Of a DNA stretch of 64,000 nt, positions 33,801 through 42,338 are shown one piece after another (position 1 is the stretch's first letter; each line of letters starts with the position of its first letter). Position numbers and translations under genes: made by a program. The notes beneath the pieces are model-generated. The model did no database searches. It was not told where the DNA came from and was given only the letters and a program-made list of their open reading frames with translations. Origin of the DNA: Rhodococcus sp. UNC23MFCrub1.1. GTDB lineage: Bacteria; Actinomycetota; Actinomycetes; Mycobacteriales; Mycobacteriaceae. Location of the stretch: assembly GCF_000686025.1 (NCBI RefSeq), contig NZ_JMLQ01000014.1, forward strand, positions 1 to 64,000, in the 5' to 3' direction.

Positions 33801-35672
33801 TACTACGACACCGCCGCCACCAAACTCGGCGACGCCCACGCACGCCACCTGCTCGACTCGGTACTCCCGGCCGCGATCCACACCACCGCCCGAGCGCAGC
33901 GCGGGTGGGACGCCGCCGTCGCCGGTGTCCGCGACGCCATCGCCCGCGGCGCCGACGTCGACTCCGTCATCGACATCCTCAGCGACCGTGGGTTGCACAG
34001 CGCCGGCAACATCCCCGTCGCGATCCTCGCCCGCCTCAAGAACGTGCAGGCGCCGGCGGTCGCGTCGACGGTGCCCGTGCTGCCCCCGCAGCACCACGGC
34101 GCGGACACGGAATTACGCACCTTCGCCACCGCGATGGTCGCGGCGATCATCGACCCGCACGGCCCCGACGCGGTGTGGGCGACGGACCTCGACTACACCC
34201 ACCCGCAGCAGAAGGCGTACCGGAACGCGGTGCGGGCGCTGATCGACATCGACACCGACACTGCCCTGCAACGTGCGCTTCCCGCTCGCGTCGCCGACAC
34301 CCTCACCGACCGCGAGTGGACCGAGTTGGCCCGACGTGTCGTCGACACCGCGCTCGGCGCCGACACCGCCGCTCTCGATCTGCACCTGACCCGGTTCGAC
34401 AACCCAGAACGCACCGCGATCCGAGCAGTCGTCACGGCCGCCGCGGAAACCGTCACCGACCTCGACCCGGATCTCACCGCCTACACCGACGAACTGCGCT
34501 CCTACCTCCACATGAGCGACCGTTCGACCGAACCGGCGGGCGCACTCACCACGGACGAACCAGCGACCACACACGACCAAGCACCGGCGTCCGACCGGGC
34601 ACCGCGGCGCACACTGGACGAACGCCCCGACGCGGTGCGCACTCCCGCGCACGCGAGCACGGACGCCGCCGCGGCCGCCGAGCAGATGCGGCGAGCACCT
34701 ATCCGAGCACTGACCGACGACCAGCTCGACGCCGCCGCCGCGCAGGCCCGCACCCGTCTGGCCGCACTCGATCGCGACATCCGCCTCGCGGGCGTCGCCA
34801 GGGCAGCAGCACTGGGCGGACAGTCCGTGGCAGCAGTCCGCGCCGAGCACGCACAGACCACCGCTGCGGCGAAGTCCGTACAGGTCGCTGTCGACGCGCG
34901 AGCACGTGCCGAGCGGGCACAGGCCCGTCTCGCCGCAGCGAAAGAGAACGAACGCGCCGCCCGCGAACCCCAGGTAGGCCGTTTCGGTCGACGCACCGTC
35001 GACCAGGACCGTGTCACCGCTGCCGCAGCGGACACCGCACTGTGGTCCGAACGCGTTCGAACCACGAGAGCGGACGCTGAGGCCGCATTGGCCGCCGCAC
35101 CGCCGCGTCAGATGTGGGACCGGATCGTGGCAGACGCCCAGCGTGCCGACGAGAATCTCGACGCCAGGCTGACCGCGGCGCGATCGGCCGATCAGCGTGC
35201 CGCGACCACTGCCGCCGGCACCATCACCACAGCCGGATCCGAACGTGACCGCCTGCGCTCCCGAGCCACGGCCGTCACCGCGGAACAGCACCGGCGCACC
35301 GCCCTGACCACCGACGAAGCCACAGTCGAGAACACACTCCGCCCGCCGCAACGACCGACCGCAGCCGAGACCACCCGTGCCAAGGACGCCGCGGTAGATC
35401 GGATACCGACCGCGGAACTCAGGCGACGTCTGCGGGTCGCCGCCGTCGCCCGTGCGCCCGCGGGTGCTGCGGCTGCCGCACGCAGCGAGCGCACCCGCCA
35501 GACGTATCGGGATGAACTCGACCGCCGCGCCGCACTGTCACCGGCGGACCGAGCCGCCGAAGAGCGTGTCCGGAACGCGGCCACCCGCAAGCAGGACACC
35601 GAACAACACCTCAGAAGCCGGGCCGTCGGCCGCGATGCCGACCAGGGTCGTGACGTCGGACCGGGACTGTGA
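30819..35672 (+). CDS. traA: MobF-family conjugative relaxase-helicase (TraA/TrwC-like)
   Basis: About 1617 residues from ATG 30819 (an adjoining GTG lies at 30816). The N-terminal TrwC relaxase domain starts MTLHRLHAGDGYTYLTRQVA with candidate nucleophilic tyrosines. It carries the HUH-type metal triad in HYDNRTGDPNLHTHCA near residues 247-262. A RecD-like helicase follows: Walker A GPAGTGKTASMK near residue 598, Walker B LILVDEAGMAS near 668, and the C-terminal helicase motif AYVAMTRGKTG. The last 450 residues are Ala/Arg-rich and coiled-coil-like. It nicks at oriT, stays bound to the 5' end and unwinds the strand for transfer. It pairs with the coupling protein at 37.3-39.3 kb. Confidence 0.95.
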   Translation: MTLHRLHAGDGYTYLTRQVAACDHTVTRGENIADYYTAEGAPPGLWAGRGATALGVDGVVSETQMKALFGEGLHPDAEANIARAAAIGENVDRTAAAQQLGRPFPSFENKVPYLAAVKDATSAAAKETGKALSAGERQRVRLDVAQSFFRDAHGRDGLPKELTEFIRAQESKVRHPVAGYDLVFTPQKSISALWGLGDAAAKEAVERAHTEAVNETLEWIQAEAGFTRRGKGSTEQVETDGLVIAQFVHYDNRTGDPNLHTHCAVSNKVRTTVDGKWRALDARPLHRAAVAAAARYNSLVADKTARYAGVQFEDRARADGKRPVREIVGFDPELLSEFSRRDAIMDRARELTEEYRTEHGRTPSKAQQIRLVQQATLDTRSGKAPPVSLSVMRGQWRERAETFLAERGANGGVDALLASVQSPTATFDVVTDIDADEWAQRVIDRVSTARSTWTEANVRTVVEDELSRIRFADPAHARRAVEQVTHAALHRDSLLLDITLDDLPPALTRSSGESVFTDHGASRYSSAAVLDAEQRLIAAAHTQTVFTVSAEAFDGARARREALETTRTGTPFVFNDGQLDMARRLATAETLVSVGIGPAGTGKTASMKLLVDSWHEQGRTVLALGPSAAAATVLGEDVGVPGRTIASVLHRHATGSDTGIDRGTLILVDEAGMASTRDLDQLVALAAERGAVVRMIGDSAQLGAVDAGGALGMLARETSAPELVDVVRFRNPAEATASLGLRTGDDTVIEFYRTHDRMIGGTDDELLVRLLDDHLADTRAGLSSVMLAPTNEQVRHLNTAAQAIHHTEAGTGNGISAALSDTARAHVGDVVVTRRNRAELRATDNHGRRFSVQNGDLWTVTGVGEDGSIAVTGNRHGAHTVLPAWYARGHTELGYAHTIHRAQGLTVDIGRALLSNAVDRQTAYVAMTRGKTGNYAYLVTDQLPDPDLDHAPQPEATPTTVFAGILARDGEERAAVEHLREGLARASDPRRFRDYYDTAATKLGDAHARHLLDSVLPAAIHTTARAQRGWDAAVAGVRDAIARGADVDSVIDILSDRGLHSAGNIPVAILARLKNVQAPAVASTVPVLPPQHHGADTELRTFATAMVAAIIDPHGPDAVWATDLDYTHPQQKAYRNAVRALIDIDTDTALQRALPARVADTLTDREWTELARRVVDTALGADTAALDLHLTRFDNPERTAIRAVVTAAAETVTDLDPDLTAYTDELRSYLHMSDRSTEPAGALTTDEPATTHDQAPASDRAPRRTLDERPDAVRTPAHASTDAAAAAEQMRRAPIRALTDDQLDAAAAQARTRLAALDRDIRLAGVARAAALGGQSVAAVRAEHAQTTAAAKSVQVAVDARARAERAQARLAAAKENERAAREPQVGRFGRRTVDQDRVTAAAADTALWSERVRTTRADAEAALAAAPPRQMWDRIVADAQRADENLDARLTAARSADQRAATTAAGTITTAGSERDRLRSRATAVTAEQHRRTALTTDEATVENTLRPPQRPTAAETTRAKDAAVDRIPTAELRRRLRVAAVARAPAGAAAAARSERTRQTYRDELDRRAALSPADRAAEERVRNAATRKQDTEQHLRSRAVGRDADQGRDVGPGL

Positions 35673-35781
35673 GGCAGCTCGATCCGGTAGTGCCGTGGTC
35701 TGCGGGAAGTGGTGACTCGGGCGGACCCGAGTGGTCTTGGTGGACCGGTGCGGTGTCGGGTTGCGTGTCTACTGTGGCGGC

Positions 35782-36819
35782 GTGACGCAGCATCCGTGGG
35801 TTCACGAGGACTTCCGCCGCATGATCGCGGACATGGGCAAGATCTCGGCGTTGAGCGGGATCGACAAGCTCGTATCGATTCCCCCGATCGTGCCACCGCT
35901 GGACCTGCAACACAGTCCGGCCGCGGTCATGGCGCGGGAGATGACGGCCTGGCAGCAACGGTTCCACGCGCAACTGGTGCAACCGCCGATCGCCATCGCT
36001 GACCGTTTCATGCTGCCCACGGCGCTGACGACTGCCTGGAAGCCGCCCGTGGCGGTGACGACCGCGTGGAAACCCCCTCTGGCGGTGACGGCAGCCTGGA
36101 AGCCGTCGCTTCCTCAGTTGATGGTTCCACGCGTGCACGTGCCGGACATCCGTGTGCCCGGCCTCGACAAGATCCTCGGGGTTTTGGCACGCCGATTCCC
36201 AGCGAACTGGCCCAAGGAGCGACCCGATCTCGACTTGGTCTGCCAGATCGTCGAGGACGAGGGGATTCCGTTGGTATACGTGCCGAGGGCGAACGTCGTG
36301 GTCGAGCTGGTTGACGCCGCGGACCGTGACGAGCGGGTCGCCATCCTGCTCGACCGCACTCGGGCAATCCTCGACGACTGCGACGAGGCCCTGCACGACA
36401 CTCTCGGTGACGAAGTAGAAGGTCAGCGCGGTCTGCTCCAGAACGCCGTGACCGCGCTACGTGATGGTCACGGGGATGCTGCACAGGCTCTCGCAGTCAA
36501 CGTGTGCGACACCCTCATCGGTGAGCACATCGACGAGCGGCACGGCAAGGCCAAGAACTGGTGCGGGCTCGGCGACCTCGGCCACGCACTTTGGACCGAC
36601 CAGTTACGGATAGAGCTGGGTGTGGCACCGGTAGTGAATCTGCTGACCGAATGGAATCCGAAGAGCGGCAAGCCGCGCCCGATGGCCCTGTCCCGGCACG
36701 TGACCATCCATCGCGCTCACCGTGATCACTACACGCCGGCCAACGCCATCATCGCTGTCATGGTCGCAACGGGATTGATGCTGGCGTTGGCCGAGATGCA
36801 TACCAAAGCGGCGGCCTGA
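35782..36819 (+). CDS. Hypothetical protein with short internal tandem repeats
   Basis: 345 residues from GTG 35782 (VTQHPWVHEDFRRMIADMG). A 10-residue unit of the form TTAWKPPxAV occurs three times in tandem in the N-terminal third. The rest contains ARRFPANWPKERPDLDLVCQIV and a C-terminal hydrophobic helix (NAIIAVMVATGLMLALAEM) that could be a TM anchor. No family is recognised. It follows the relaxase on the same strand and is convergent with the DUF4913 gene. Confidence 0.75.
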   Translation: MTQHPWVHEDFRRMIADMGKISALSGIDKLVSIPPIVPPLDLQHSPAAVMAREMTAWQQRFHAQLVQPPIAIADRFMLPTALTTAWKPPVAVTTAWKPPLAVTAAWKPSLPQLMVPRVHVPDIRVPGLDKILGVLARRFPANWPKERPDLDLVCQIVEDEGIPLVYVPRANVVVELVDAADRDERVAILLDRTRAILDDCDEALHDTLGDEVEGQRGLLQNAVTALRDGHGDAAQALAVNVCDTLIGEHIDERHGKAKNWCGLGDLGHALWTDQLRIELGVAPVVNLLTEWNPKSGKPRPMALSRHVTIHRAHRDHYTPANAIIAVMVATGLMLALAEMHTKAAA

Positions 36820-36825
36820 CTGCTC

Positions 36826-37314
36826 CTATGCGTCGTCGAGGTCGAACCCGTCCGGCACCGGAACAGTGCGCAGCGGTGGATGACCGGTCCAGGACCCGTC
36901 GGGGTCGGTGTGGCTCATCGGCCCACCTCGGCCGTCGAGCAACACCTTCAGGTGCCCGTCGAGGTCGGTGAGCCACCACCGTGACAACGCGGACGCGTCC
37001 TCCGCGCTCGCGACCAGGGCTCCTTCGTAGGCATCCCACAGAGCCCGGAGTCGCTCGCGGACCTCCCTGTGACGCCACCACCGTGGATCCCACGTCGCTC
37101 CGTCCCCCGGGCGGTCGGACAGGTGACGGTTCACCACCTGGGCGAAAAACCCGTCGACGAAAGCTTCCAGGTCCGGGTAACGACGTTCGGGCCCGTCCTC
37201 AGGGGATTCCGCCGCGTCGTCCCACTGCTCGGTGATGTCGAGGGCACGGTCCGGATCGACCCCGTCTGTGTCGGGATCGGCCCTGTCCGGATCTGACCAC
37301 CGGTGATCGTCCAT
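36826..37314 (-). CDS. DUF4913-family protein
   Basis: 162 residues from ATG 37314, chosen because GGGAGG lies six bases upstream and the start overlaps the preceding stop (TGATG). The core FVDGFFAQVVNRHLSD, then TWDPRWWRHREVRERLRALWDAYEGAL and WWLTDLDGHLKVLLDGRGG, is the DUF4913 pattern. The family is typically encoded next to TraG/VirD4-type proteins on actinobacterial plasmids. Function is unknown; a coupling-protein partner is likely from context. Confidence 0.83.
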   Translation of the reverse strand: MDDHRWSDPDRADPDTDGVDPDRALDITEQWDDAAESPEDGPERRYPDLEAFVDGFFAQVVNRHLSDRPGDGATWDPRWWRHREVRERLRALWDAYEGALVASAEDASALSRWWLTDLDGHLKVLLDGRGGPMSHTDPDGSWTGHPPLRTVPVPDGFDLDDA

Positions 37315-39293
37315 CACCATCCTCCCTGTTCGTCGGTGTCATCGTCGTCCTTGTCGAACGACATCCCGGCGAGATCCGCATCGACCTCGAGGTCGTCCTG
37401 CGTGGGGTGCAGATCGTCGTCGTCGAGTCCGGTGAGCAGCGCGGCTCTGAGTTTCTCCGATCCGGCGTAGCGGCCGATGGACTCCTCGATGAGAGCTTTG
37501 TCGTCGGTCTCCCACCACGGCAGCTTCTTGATCAGAACCGGAGGATTGCCGGGCATCGTCACCAATGCGCGTGAGCTGGGCATGGCGGCGAGCGTGTGCA
37601 CCGGGAGGATGGGGCGCTCCTGCCAACTCTGCGAGGTGCTGACCCCGGATCGTCCGCGACTGTGGCTGGTGGTCTGCACCTCGTGGGTGCCGACCACATC
37701 GGATAGGCCCTGGACGTAGGCGCGGTCCTTCGTTCCACCGCCGTAGAAGTGCACGGCGTTGGACATCATGCCGTCGAACTCCTCTCGGCCCCATGACTTC
37801 TGGCCCTGTTGCGGGTTCTGCAAGATGGCGATGGGGATGATGCCGTGTGATCCGAAGTAGGAGTACTGGTCGGGCAGGTCTTCGAGCAGAACGGTGTTCG
37901 CCACCTCGTCCAGAACTGCCACCAGTGGCACCTCGAGTCGCCCTTCCGGTGCTCGGTGGGAAGGACGCCACCAGGACTGTGGCCACCACCCGGGCATCTG
38001 CGCCGGGTAGCTCCGTGAGGGGTTGCGCACGGCGATCGTGATGCCGGCATCGAAGATCTGACCGAGCAGCGCAGTGACCAGGGGCGTCGCCGGTCCGGCT
38101 CCCTTGTTGGAGTGTGTGTACAGGGTGTCGGTGCTGGTCACGAACTTGTGCGGGTCGAACTCGGGCCGATCGTGGTGGACAGCGCCGCGGAGTCGACGGA
38201 TCTCCGCAGCTCCGGTCTCCGGGTTCGTCCTGGCTTCGATCACGGTGCGACGCGGAGGTGTGACGACGTCCGCGTAGTCCTTGTCCACCAGGACGTTCAA
38301 GCACTTGCGGGCCATGTCGTAGAGGCCGTCTCGCTGACGAGGGTTGATCCTCAACGCCGTACGGATCGCGTTCGCCGCCTCCGGATGACCGGTCGCGTCG
38401 AGGATCTGCGCCGGTGTGGAGTCCTGATCGCGGCCGAGCCAGTGCACCGCATGCAACATGTCGCCGCCGCCGGCGGCCGCGGCGAGCAGGTACAGCGCCA
38501 GCAGGTCGGCGGAACCGCCGTCGAAGTAGTTGCTCGTCGTCGCCCCCTTGGTGGATGACCCGGAGACGAAGAACGACGCCACCCTGCGCGCGTCACCCAT
38601 CTCACGCACCCGCTTGAGGGGGTTCCACCAGAACGTGACCACACGTGTTCCGCAGATGCGTTGCAGATCGAGCATGTGCACCTGCCCATGGCGTTCCCGA
38701 CCCAACCGGGTCGCGGCGTGCAGATCCGGTTTCGTCGAGTTGACGATCGCCGGACCGGGCGCCGCGAGCACCGCCCGGATCGCCAGCGCCACGGTCTTGC
38801 CCATCCGCATGCCGGCGATGGCCACCATGACCATCTCCCACGTCAGATACACCGGTACGTTCCCGCGAACGGTGTAGCCGATGAGGAACCCCCACGAGCG
38901 AGAATCCTTCTTGTCGAACTGTGGCACCAACTTCTGCGACGCCGATCGGGAAACGCCGGACAGCTTGCCCGGGTGCACCATCGTCTTCGCCGCTGCGTCC
39001 ACGGAAGTGCGTCCCCGCGCCCACCGCCACACCGCAGCTACCGTCAGAACGAGAACCGCCGACCCCGCAAACGCGGCGAGGACGGTGGACTGCCACGGCC
39101 ACGGTCGTCGACCACGAACAGCATCGAAAGCTCCGATGAGCGGGTTGGGGGAGGTGTCGATGCCGGTCAGCGCCGCGCCGAACCACCACGCCCCCAGGGT
39201 GATCAACGCGCCGACCACCGCGAGGGTGAGGACGATCAGTGCGATGGTCTCACCGATCGACGAGCCGGCCGAACTCGTGGTGCGGGCGGTCAT
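37314..39293 (-). CDS. Type IV coupling protein (TraG/VirD4-like ATPase)
   Basis: 659 residues from ATG 39293. Two N-terminal TM segments (near residues 16-38 and 68-90) are followed by an ATPase with Walker A GMRMGKT at 161-167 and Walker B LVAVLDEVAN. The TraM-recognition-like C-terminal region follows (PIAILQNPQQGQKSWG, HFYGGGTKDRAYVQGLSDVVG). It carries the relaxase-DNA complex to the transfer channel at the membrane. It overlaps both neighbours by TGATG junctions, so the three genes form one translationally coupled operon. The acidic C-terminal tail (FDKDDDDTDEQGGW) is a likely docking segment. Confidence 0.93.
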   Translation of the reverse strand: MTARTTSSAGSSIGETIALIVLTLAVVGALITLGAWWFGAALTGIDTSPNPLIGAFDAVRGRRPWPWQSTVLAAFAGSAVLVLTVAAVWRWARGRTSVDAAAKTMVHPGKLSGVSRSASQKLVPQFDKKDSRSWGFLIGYTVRGNVPVYLTWEMVMVAIAGMRMGKTVALAIRAVLAAPGPAIVNSTKPDLHAATRLGRERHGQVHMLDLQRICGTRVVTFWWNPLKRVREMGDARRVASFFVSGSSTKGATTSNYFDGGSADLLALYLLAAAAGGGDMLHAVHWLGRDQDSTPAQILDATGHPEAANAIRTALRINPRQRDGLYDMARKCLNVLVDKDYADVVTPPRRTVIEARTNPETGAAEIRRLRGAVHHDRPEFDPHKFVTSTDTLYTHSNKGAGPATPLVTALLGQIFDAGITIAVRNPSRSYPAQMPGWWPQSWWRPSHRAPEGRLEVPLVAVLDEVANTVLLEDLPDQYSYFGSHGIIPIAILQNPQQGQKSWGREEFDGMMSNAVHFYGGGTKDRAYVQGLSDVVGTHEVQTTSHSRGRSGVSTSQSWQERPILPVHTLAAMPSSRALVTMPGNPPVLIKKLPWWETDDKALIEESIGRYAGSEKLRAALLTGLDDDDLHPTQDDLEVDADLAGMSFDKDDDDTDEQGGW

Positions 39294-40408
39294 CACTGCC
39301 CCCCGAACGCCGCGCCGACGGCGCAGAACGCCCACATGATCCATCCGAACAGCAGCATCGCCGCCGTCTGTGTGGCGTAGGACCAGGCCATTCGTGCGTT
39401 CAACCGGCCATGCACAAAGCGATTGCAGCCCACCACCACCACCGTTGTCACCGCAGCAAGAACGACGAGGAGGACCACCCCGATCCTGCCGGCGACCAGC
39501 ACGCCGTCGACCGCGGCGACGCGATCGGTCGGCACGTCACCGACCCACCAACCGCCGAAGTCGACTCCCATTGCCGCCGCCACCGACACGAGCACCAACA
39601 CGCACGCCGCGGTCACAGTCCAGTTCAAACGCTGAAGGACGGGGATCTTCGCGGCGGGGCCGTGGTCGGTCTTGCCGCTCCTGGCCTCGCTTGGATGAGC
39701 GAGGACCGCACCGTCGTCACCGTTAGTGTCGGGATCGGCGGGCACCCACGCCTGGGCGAGCCGGTCCGGCTCCCGGATCAGGTCACCGATCTGCACAGCG
39801 CCGTTGGCGTAGGCCGCCTCGACACCGACGGTGTAGGACACCACCAGGGCGAAACCGCCCTCGCGCATGATCCGTTCGACGAACGCGGGTGGGGGGTCCG
39901 TGAGTCGGTACTGCGCGGCGACACCGTCCGCGACGACGATCGTGCCGTCGTCGTCGATGCGCCAGGACACCTCGTCGGACGGTACGGGCAGCACCTGTTC
40001 GTCGCCGGCGGTGAACCCACGCTCGTGGTACCCGTCGAGCAACGACCGTGCATCGTCGGCGATCAGCCACCCGTCGATCGACGGGTTCACCAACAGCGCC
40101 GACACGTTCCGCACCTCGCCGCCGGACGTCACCGGAACCCGCATCGGCGCGATGCGATACGTCGTCGGCGTCACCACATGTATCGACGCTTCCGGATCGG
40201 CCGGCCCGCAGGTGGCATGGCGGACATCGACATGGGTCGACCCCGGAAACGGGGTGACACCGAACCGCACAGGCCTCTCTCCGAGTGCGGTACCGCAGAT
40301 TGCACAATCACCGAGTGGCTGCACGGCTTCGCGCACCTGATCGGCGAGACCGGGCGGGAGAGAGCGGTCCAGGACAGCATCGTCGACGAACGACATACGC
40401 CCGGTCAC
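39293..40408 (-). CDS. Transfer-region membrane protein with zinc-type motif
   Basis: 371 residues. GTG 40408 overlaps the stop of a short upstream frame by GTGA; ATG at codon 5 (MSFVDDAVLD) is an alternative. The N-terminal part contains CAIC, then HVDVRHATC, a possible zinc site. The middle is soluble. The C-terminus has three TM segments (AACVLVLVSVAAAMGV, IGVVLLVVLAAVTTVVVVG, TAAMLLFGWIMWAFCAVG). Position directly upstream of the coupling protein suggests a component of the mating channel. No named family. Confidence 0.78.
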   Translation of the reverse strand: MTGRMSFVDDAVLDRSLPPGLADQVREAVQPLGDCAICGTALGERPVRFGVTPFPGSTHVDVRHATCGPADPEASIHVVTPTTYRIAPMRVPVTSGGEVRNVSALLVNPSIDGWLIADDARSLLDGYHERGFTAGDEQVLPVPSDEVSWRIDDDGTIVVADGVAAQYRLTDPPPAFVERIMREGGFALVVSYTVGVEAAYANGAVQIGDLIREPDRLAQAWVPADPDTNGDDGAVLAHPSEARSGKTDHGPAAKIPVLQRLNWTVTAACVLVLVSVAAAMGVDFGGWWVGDVPTDRVAAVDGVLVAGRIGVVLLVVLAAVTTVVVVGCNRFVHGRLNARMAWSYATQTAAMLLFGWIMWAFCAVGAAFGGQ

Positions 40409-40491
40409 GACTGTGCTCCGCCCATGGCCGACACGACAACGGGCAAATACGAACCGACCGAGGACGGCAGGGGGAACGAGCAAAACTTCAT
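40405..40491 (-). CDS. Possible 28-residue leader peptide of the coupling-protein operon
   Basis: ATG 40491 follows a GAAAGG ribosome binding site and encodes MKFCSFPLPSSVGSYLPVVV plus eight residues. Its stop TGA overlaps the GTG start of the next gene. It may couple translation or act as a sensing leader. It is too short for certainty. Confidence 0.42.
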   Translation of the reverse strand: MKFCSFPLPSSVGSYLPVVVSAMGGAQS

Positions 40492-40575
40492 GGGAGCGAG
40501 GGCCTTTCGGGAGCGTCGAATCAGCACACACGCGCATCGTGCGACACATACAGGTGCCGACACCGCGTACGCACT

Positions 40576-40618
40576 GGTGATGGACGCTCGACCGTGACCC
40601 TCATCGACGGTCGAACAC
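40576..40618. promoter_or_regulatory. 43-bp conserved operator-like element, copy B
   Basis: Identical to 28818-28860, with the same 8-bp inverted repeat (40588-40595 and 40607-40614). It lies about 85 bases upstream of the first start of the coupling-protein operon, nearly the same distance and the same orientation as copy A to its gene. Confidence 0.75.
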
Positions 40619-40694
40619 CCAAAACGATAGCGCACCTACGCGCACCGCGCGTGGATCAACTGTCGGAGCTTGGAACGCCGATAAGGGGTTGTCA

Positions 40695-40708
40695 GGTGAC
40701 CTGTCACC
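40695..40708. promoter_or_regulatory. Palindromic site upstream of the coupling-protein operon
   Basis: GGTGAC and GTCACC pair perfectly around CT. The site sits inside a larger symmetrical block (CAGGTGACCTG). Its position 80 bases upstream of copy B suggests a second regulator site; the 240-base region otherwise holds no gene. Confidence 0.4.
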
Positions 40709-40863
40709 AGTTGACGCACCGCTGTGCCCCATCGGATCGGCCGCGATAGCCGAGTCGGTGGCAGGGCGAATCGGCCGAGCCGGGCGGCACCTACCAACGG
40801 AGGGTGTAGGTCACCTTCCGCCGTCCCGCTGCATTCTGCGAAAGCAACCCCGCAGACTTCGCC

Positions 40864-41862
40864 TTATTTGTCTTCCTCGCTCTTGTCGTTCCATGGCCCA
40901 AACCAGGCGGATGACCCGTCGCGGAAGTGGGCCTCATAAGCGATCTTCTCTGTGAGGTCCAAATTATTCTCGTCGGAGATGGAAATTCCCAACAATAGTG
41001 GAGTCGCTACATACTGCACTCGAGGTAATTTCGGACCATGTGGTGGGTCCTCTTTATTTGCACGCCGTTTTATGACACACAGCCCGACCATCTGAGTGGC
41101 ACCAGCGGAAAATTCGGAGTAGGCGGTATCGGTTGTGACATACCGCGGGTCGTACGGCATAACAATACGAACTCCACTTTTCTTTATGTAAATCACTGGA
41201 TCTTTGGTCAAATCATTGGTGAGAGGCCGGTTCTCGTGTGGCGCTGGTCCGTTCAAGGTATGCACACGCCTGTTGAAAACGAGCAAATCACCTGGTTTCA
41301 ACGTTCGAAGATTCAGGTCTTGGGTGAATCGCCGTGTCGGTAATTCGATCTGTGCCATGTGGACTGTAATTTCTTGCATCACCTGTAAGAACGACAACAT
41401 TTCGCGTTCTGCGGGGTGCGGTATCGGCGGTAATGTGAGGGCGATTCCGTGGCTGAATAACAACTGCGAAAGTCGAGGGATGTTCGCGTAATGCAACATG
41501 TACAGGGCCGGAACTCGACTAGGTTGGGGAGTTTCTTCAATGGCATCTGAGATCTCAGGCGCTGGTTCGCGGACCTTCGTGCGGGCCGACTTTTCATTGT
41601 TGGCTTGGCGGTAAAGATGCACGAGCGATGCCGGGATATCGCCGCTTTGCGTAATTGCCGCAACGAGTAATTTGAACTTCTCCACGCTGGACGGAACAGA
41701 CTTTCCCCTAAACCAGTCACTCAATGACGACGAGGGAAGTGAATTGCGGCCATTCGTGCGCTCTCTGGCCCTTCTGTTCAGAGTGCTAGCTGGGGGATCA
41801 CCATGTTCGGCCCGTAGTTCACACAGGGCTTGCGCGAAGTGGGCCACCGGGTCGTCCTTCAT
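40864..41862 (-). CDS. HTH-domain protein of unknown role, low GC
   Basis: 332 residues from ATG 41862, with GAGAGGA six bases upstream. The N-terminus has an XRE-like helix-turn-helix pattern found in actinobacterial regulators: FAQALCELRAEHG, then SLPSSSLSDWFRGKSVPS. The remainder (YMLHYANIPRLSQLLFSHGI, LKPGDLLVFNRRVHTL, KKSGVRIVMPYDPRYV) is unfamiliar and beta-rich. GC content is close to 50 percent, far below the neighbours, so it was acquired recently. It is divergent from a small membrane protein across a region with tandem palindromes. Confidence 0.7.
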   Translation of the reverse strand: MKDDPVAHFAQALCELRAEHGDPPASTLNRRARERTNGRNSLPSSSLSDWFRGKSVPSSVEKFKLLVAAITQSGDIPASLVHLYRQANNEKSARTKVREPAPEISDAIEETPQPSRVPALYMLHYANIPRLSQLLFSHGIALTLPPIPHPAEREMLSFLQVMQEITVHMAQIELPTRRFTQDLNLRTLKPGDLLVFNRRVHTLNGPAPHENRPLTNDLTKDPVIYIKKSGVRIVMPYDPRYVTTDTAYSEFSAGATQMVGLCVIKRRANKEDPPHGPKLPRVQYVATPLLLGISISDENNLDLTEKIAYEAHFRDGSSAWFGPWNDKSEEDK

Positions 41863-41906
41863 GCAAGGTCCTCTCGTTCTCCACGTCGCTGGGGGACTGT
41901 CCGGCA

Positions 41907-41933
41907 CCGGATTTCCGGCGGCCGGATTTCCGG
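41907..41933. promoter_or_regulatory. Tandem palindromes in the divergent promoter region
   Basis: The 12-base palindrome CCGGATTTCCGG occurs twice (41907-41918 and 41922-41933), start to start 15 bases. It lies 45-70 bases upstream of the HTH gene, between it and the small membrane protein gene, and looks like an autoregulatory operator. Confidence 0.6.
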
Positions 41934-42046
41934 TGCACCGCTCTGACCGCCCTCTATGTCGCCACAGTGGCCCAACGCTATCGCCGGATGGACTCCGGTC
42001 TGTGAGAACTGAGTCGTACCGCTCATCGCCGACCGAAGGAATTCAC

Positions 42047-42235
42047 ATGTCATCTTCTGTACTGAGTGCAATTGACGTAGTCGGCAGCATGCCTGTGCTG
42101 CTGGCGTTCGTGATCGGTCGCCAGCTCCTGATCGCTGCATCCGTAGGAATCGCATTGGGTTCGAAAGACGATGCGCGCCGTTCGGTCGCGATCCGGGTGC
42201 TACACGCCCTGCTGATGCGTCGGCCTCAAGCCTGA
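42047..42235 (+). CDS. Small membrane protein
   Basis: 62 residues from ATG 42047 with a strong GAAGGA ribosome binding site. One hydrophobic segment (PVLLAFVIGRQLLIAASVGIAL) is followed by KDDARRSVAIRVLHALLMRR. No family. It is divergent from the HTH gene and may be its regulated partner. Confidence 0.65.
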   Translation: MSSSVLSAIDVVGSMPVLLAFVIGRQLLIAASVGIALGSKDDARRSVAIRVLHALLMRRPQA

Positions 42236-42338
42236 GCCTCCGCCGACGTGCATAGCACCACGGCTGCGCGGATACTTGTTGGTGTCTCGGCCTCGTGGTG
42301 CCCACGGCACTACGAGCCTGACGAGGGTGAATGTGGCA

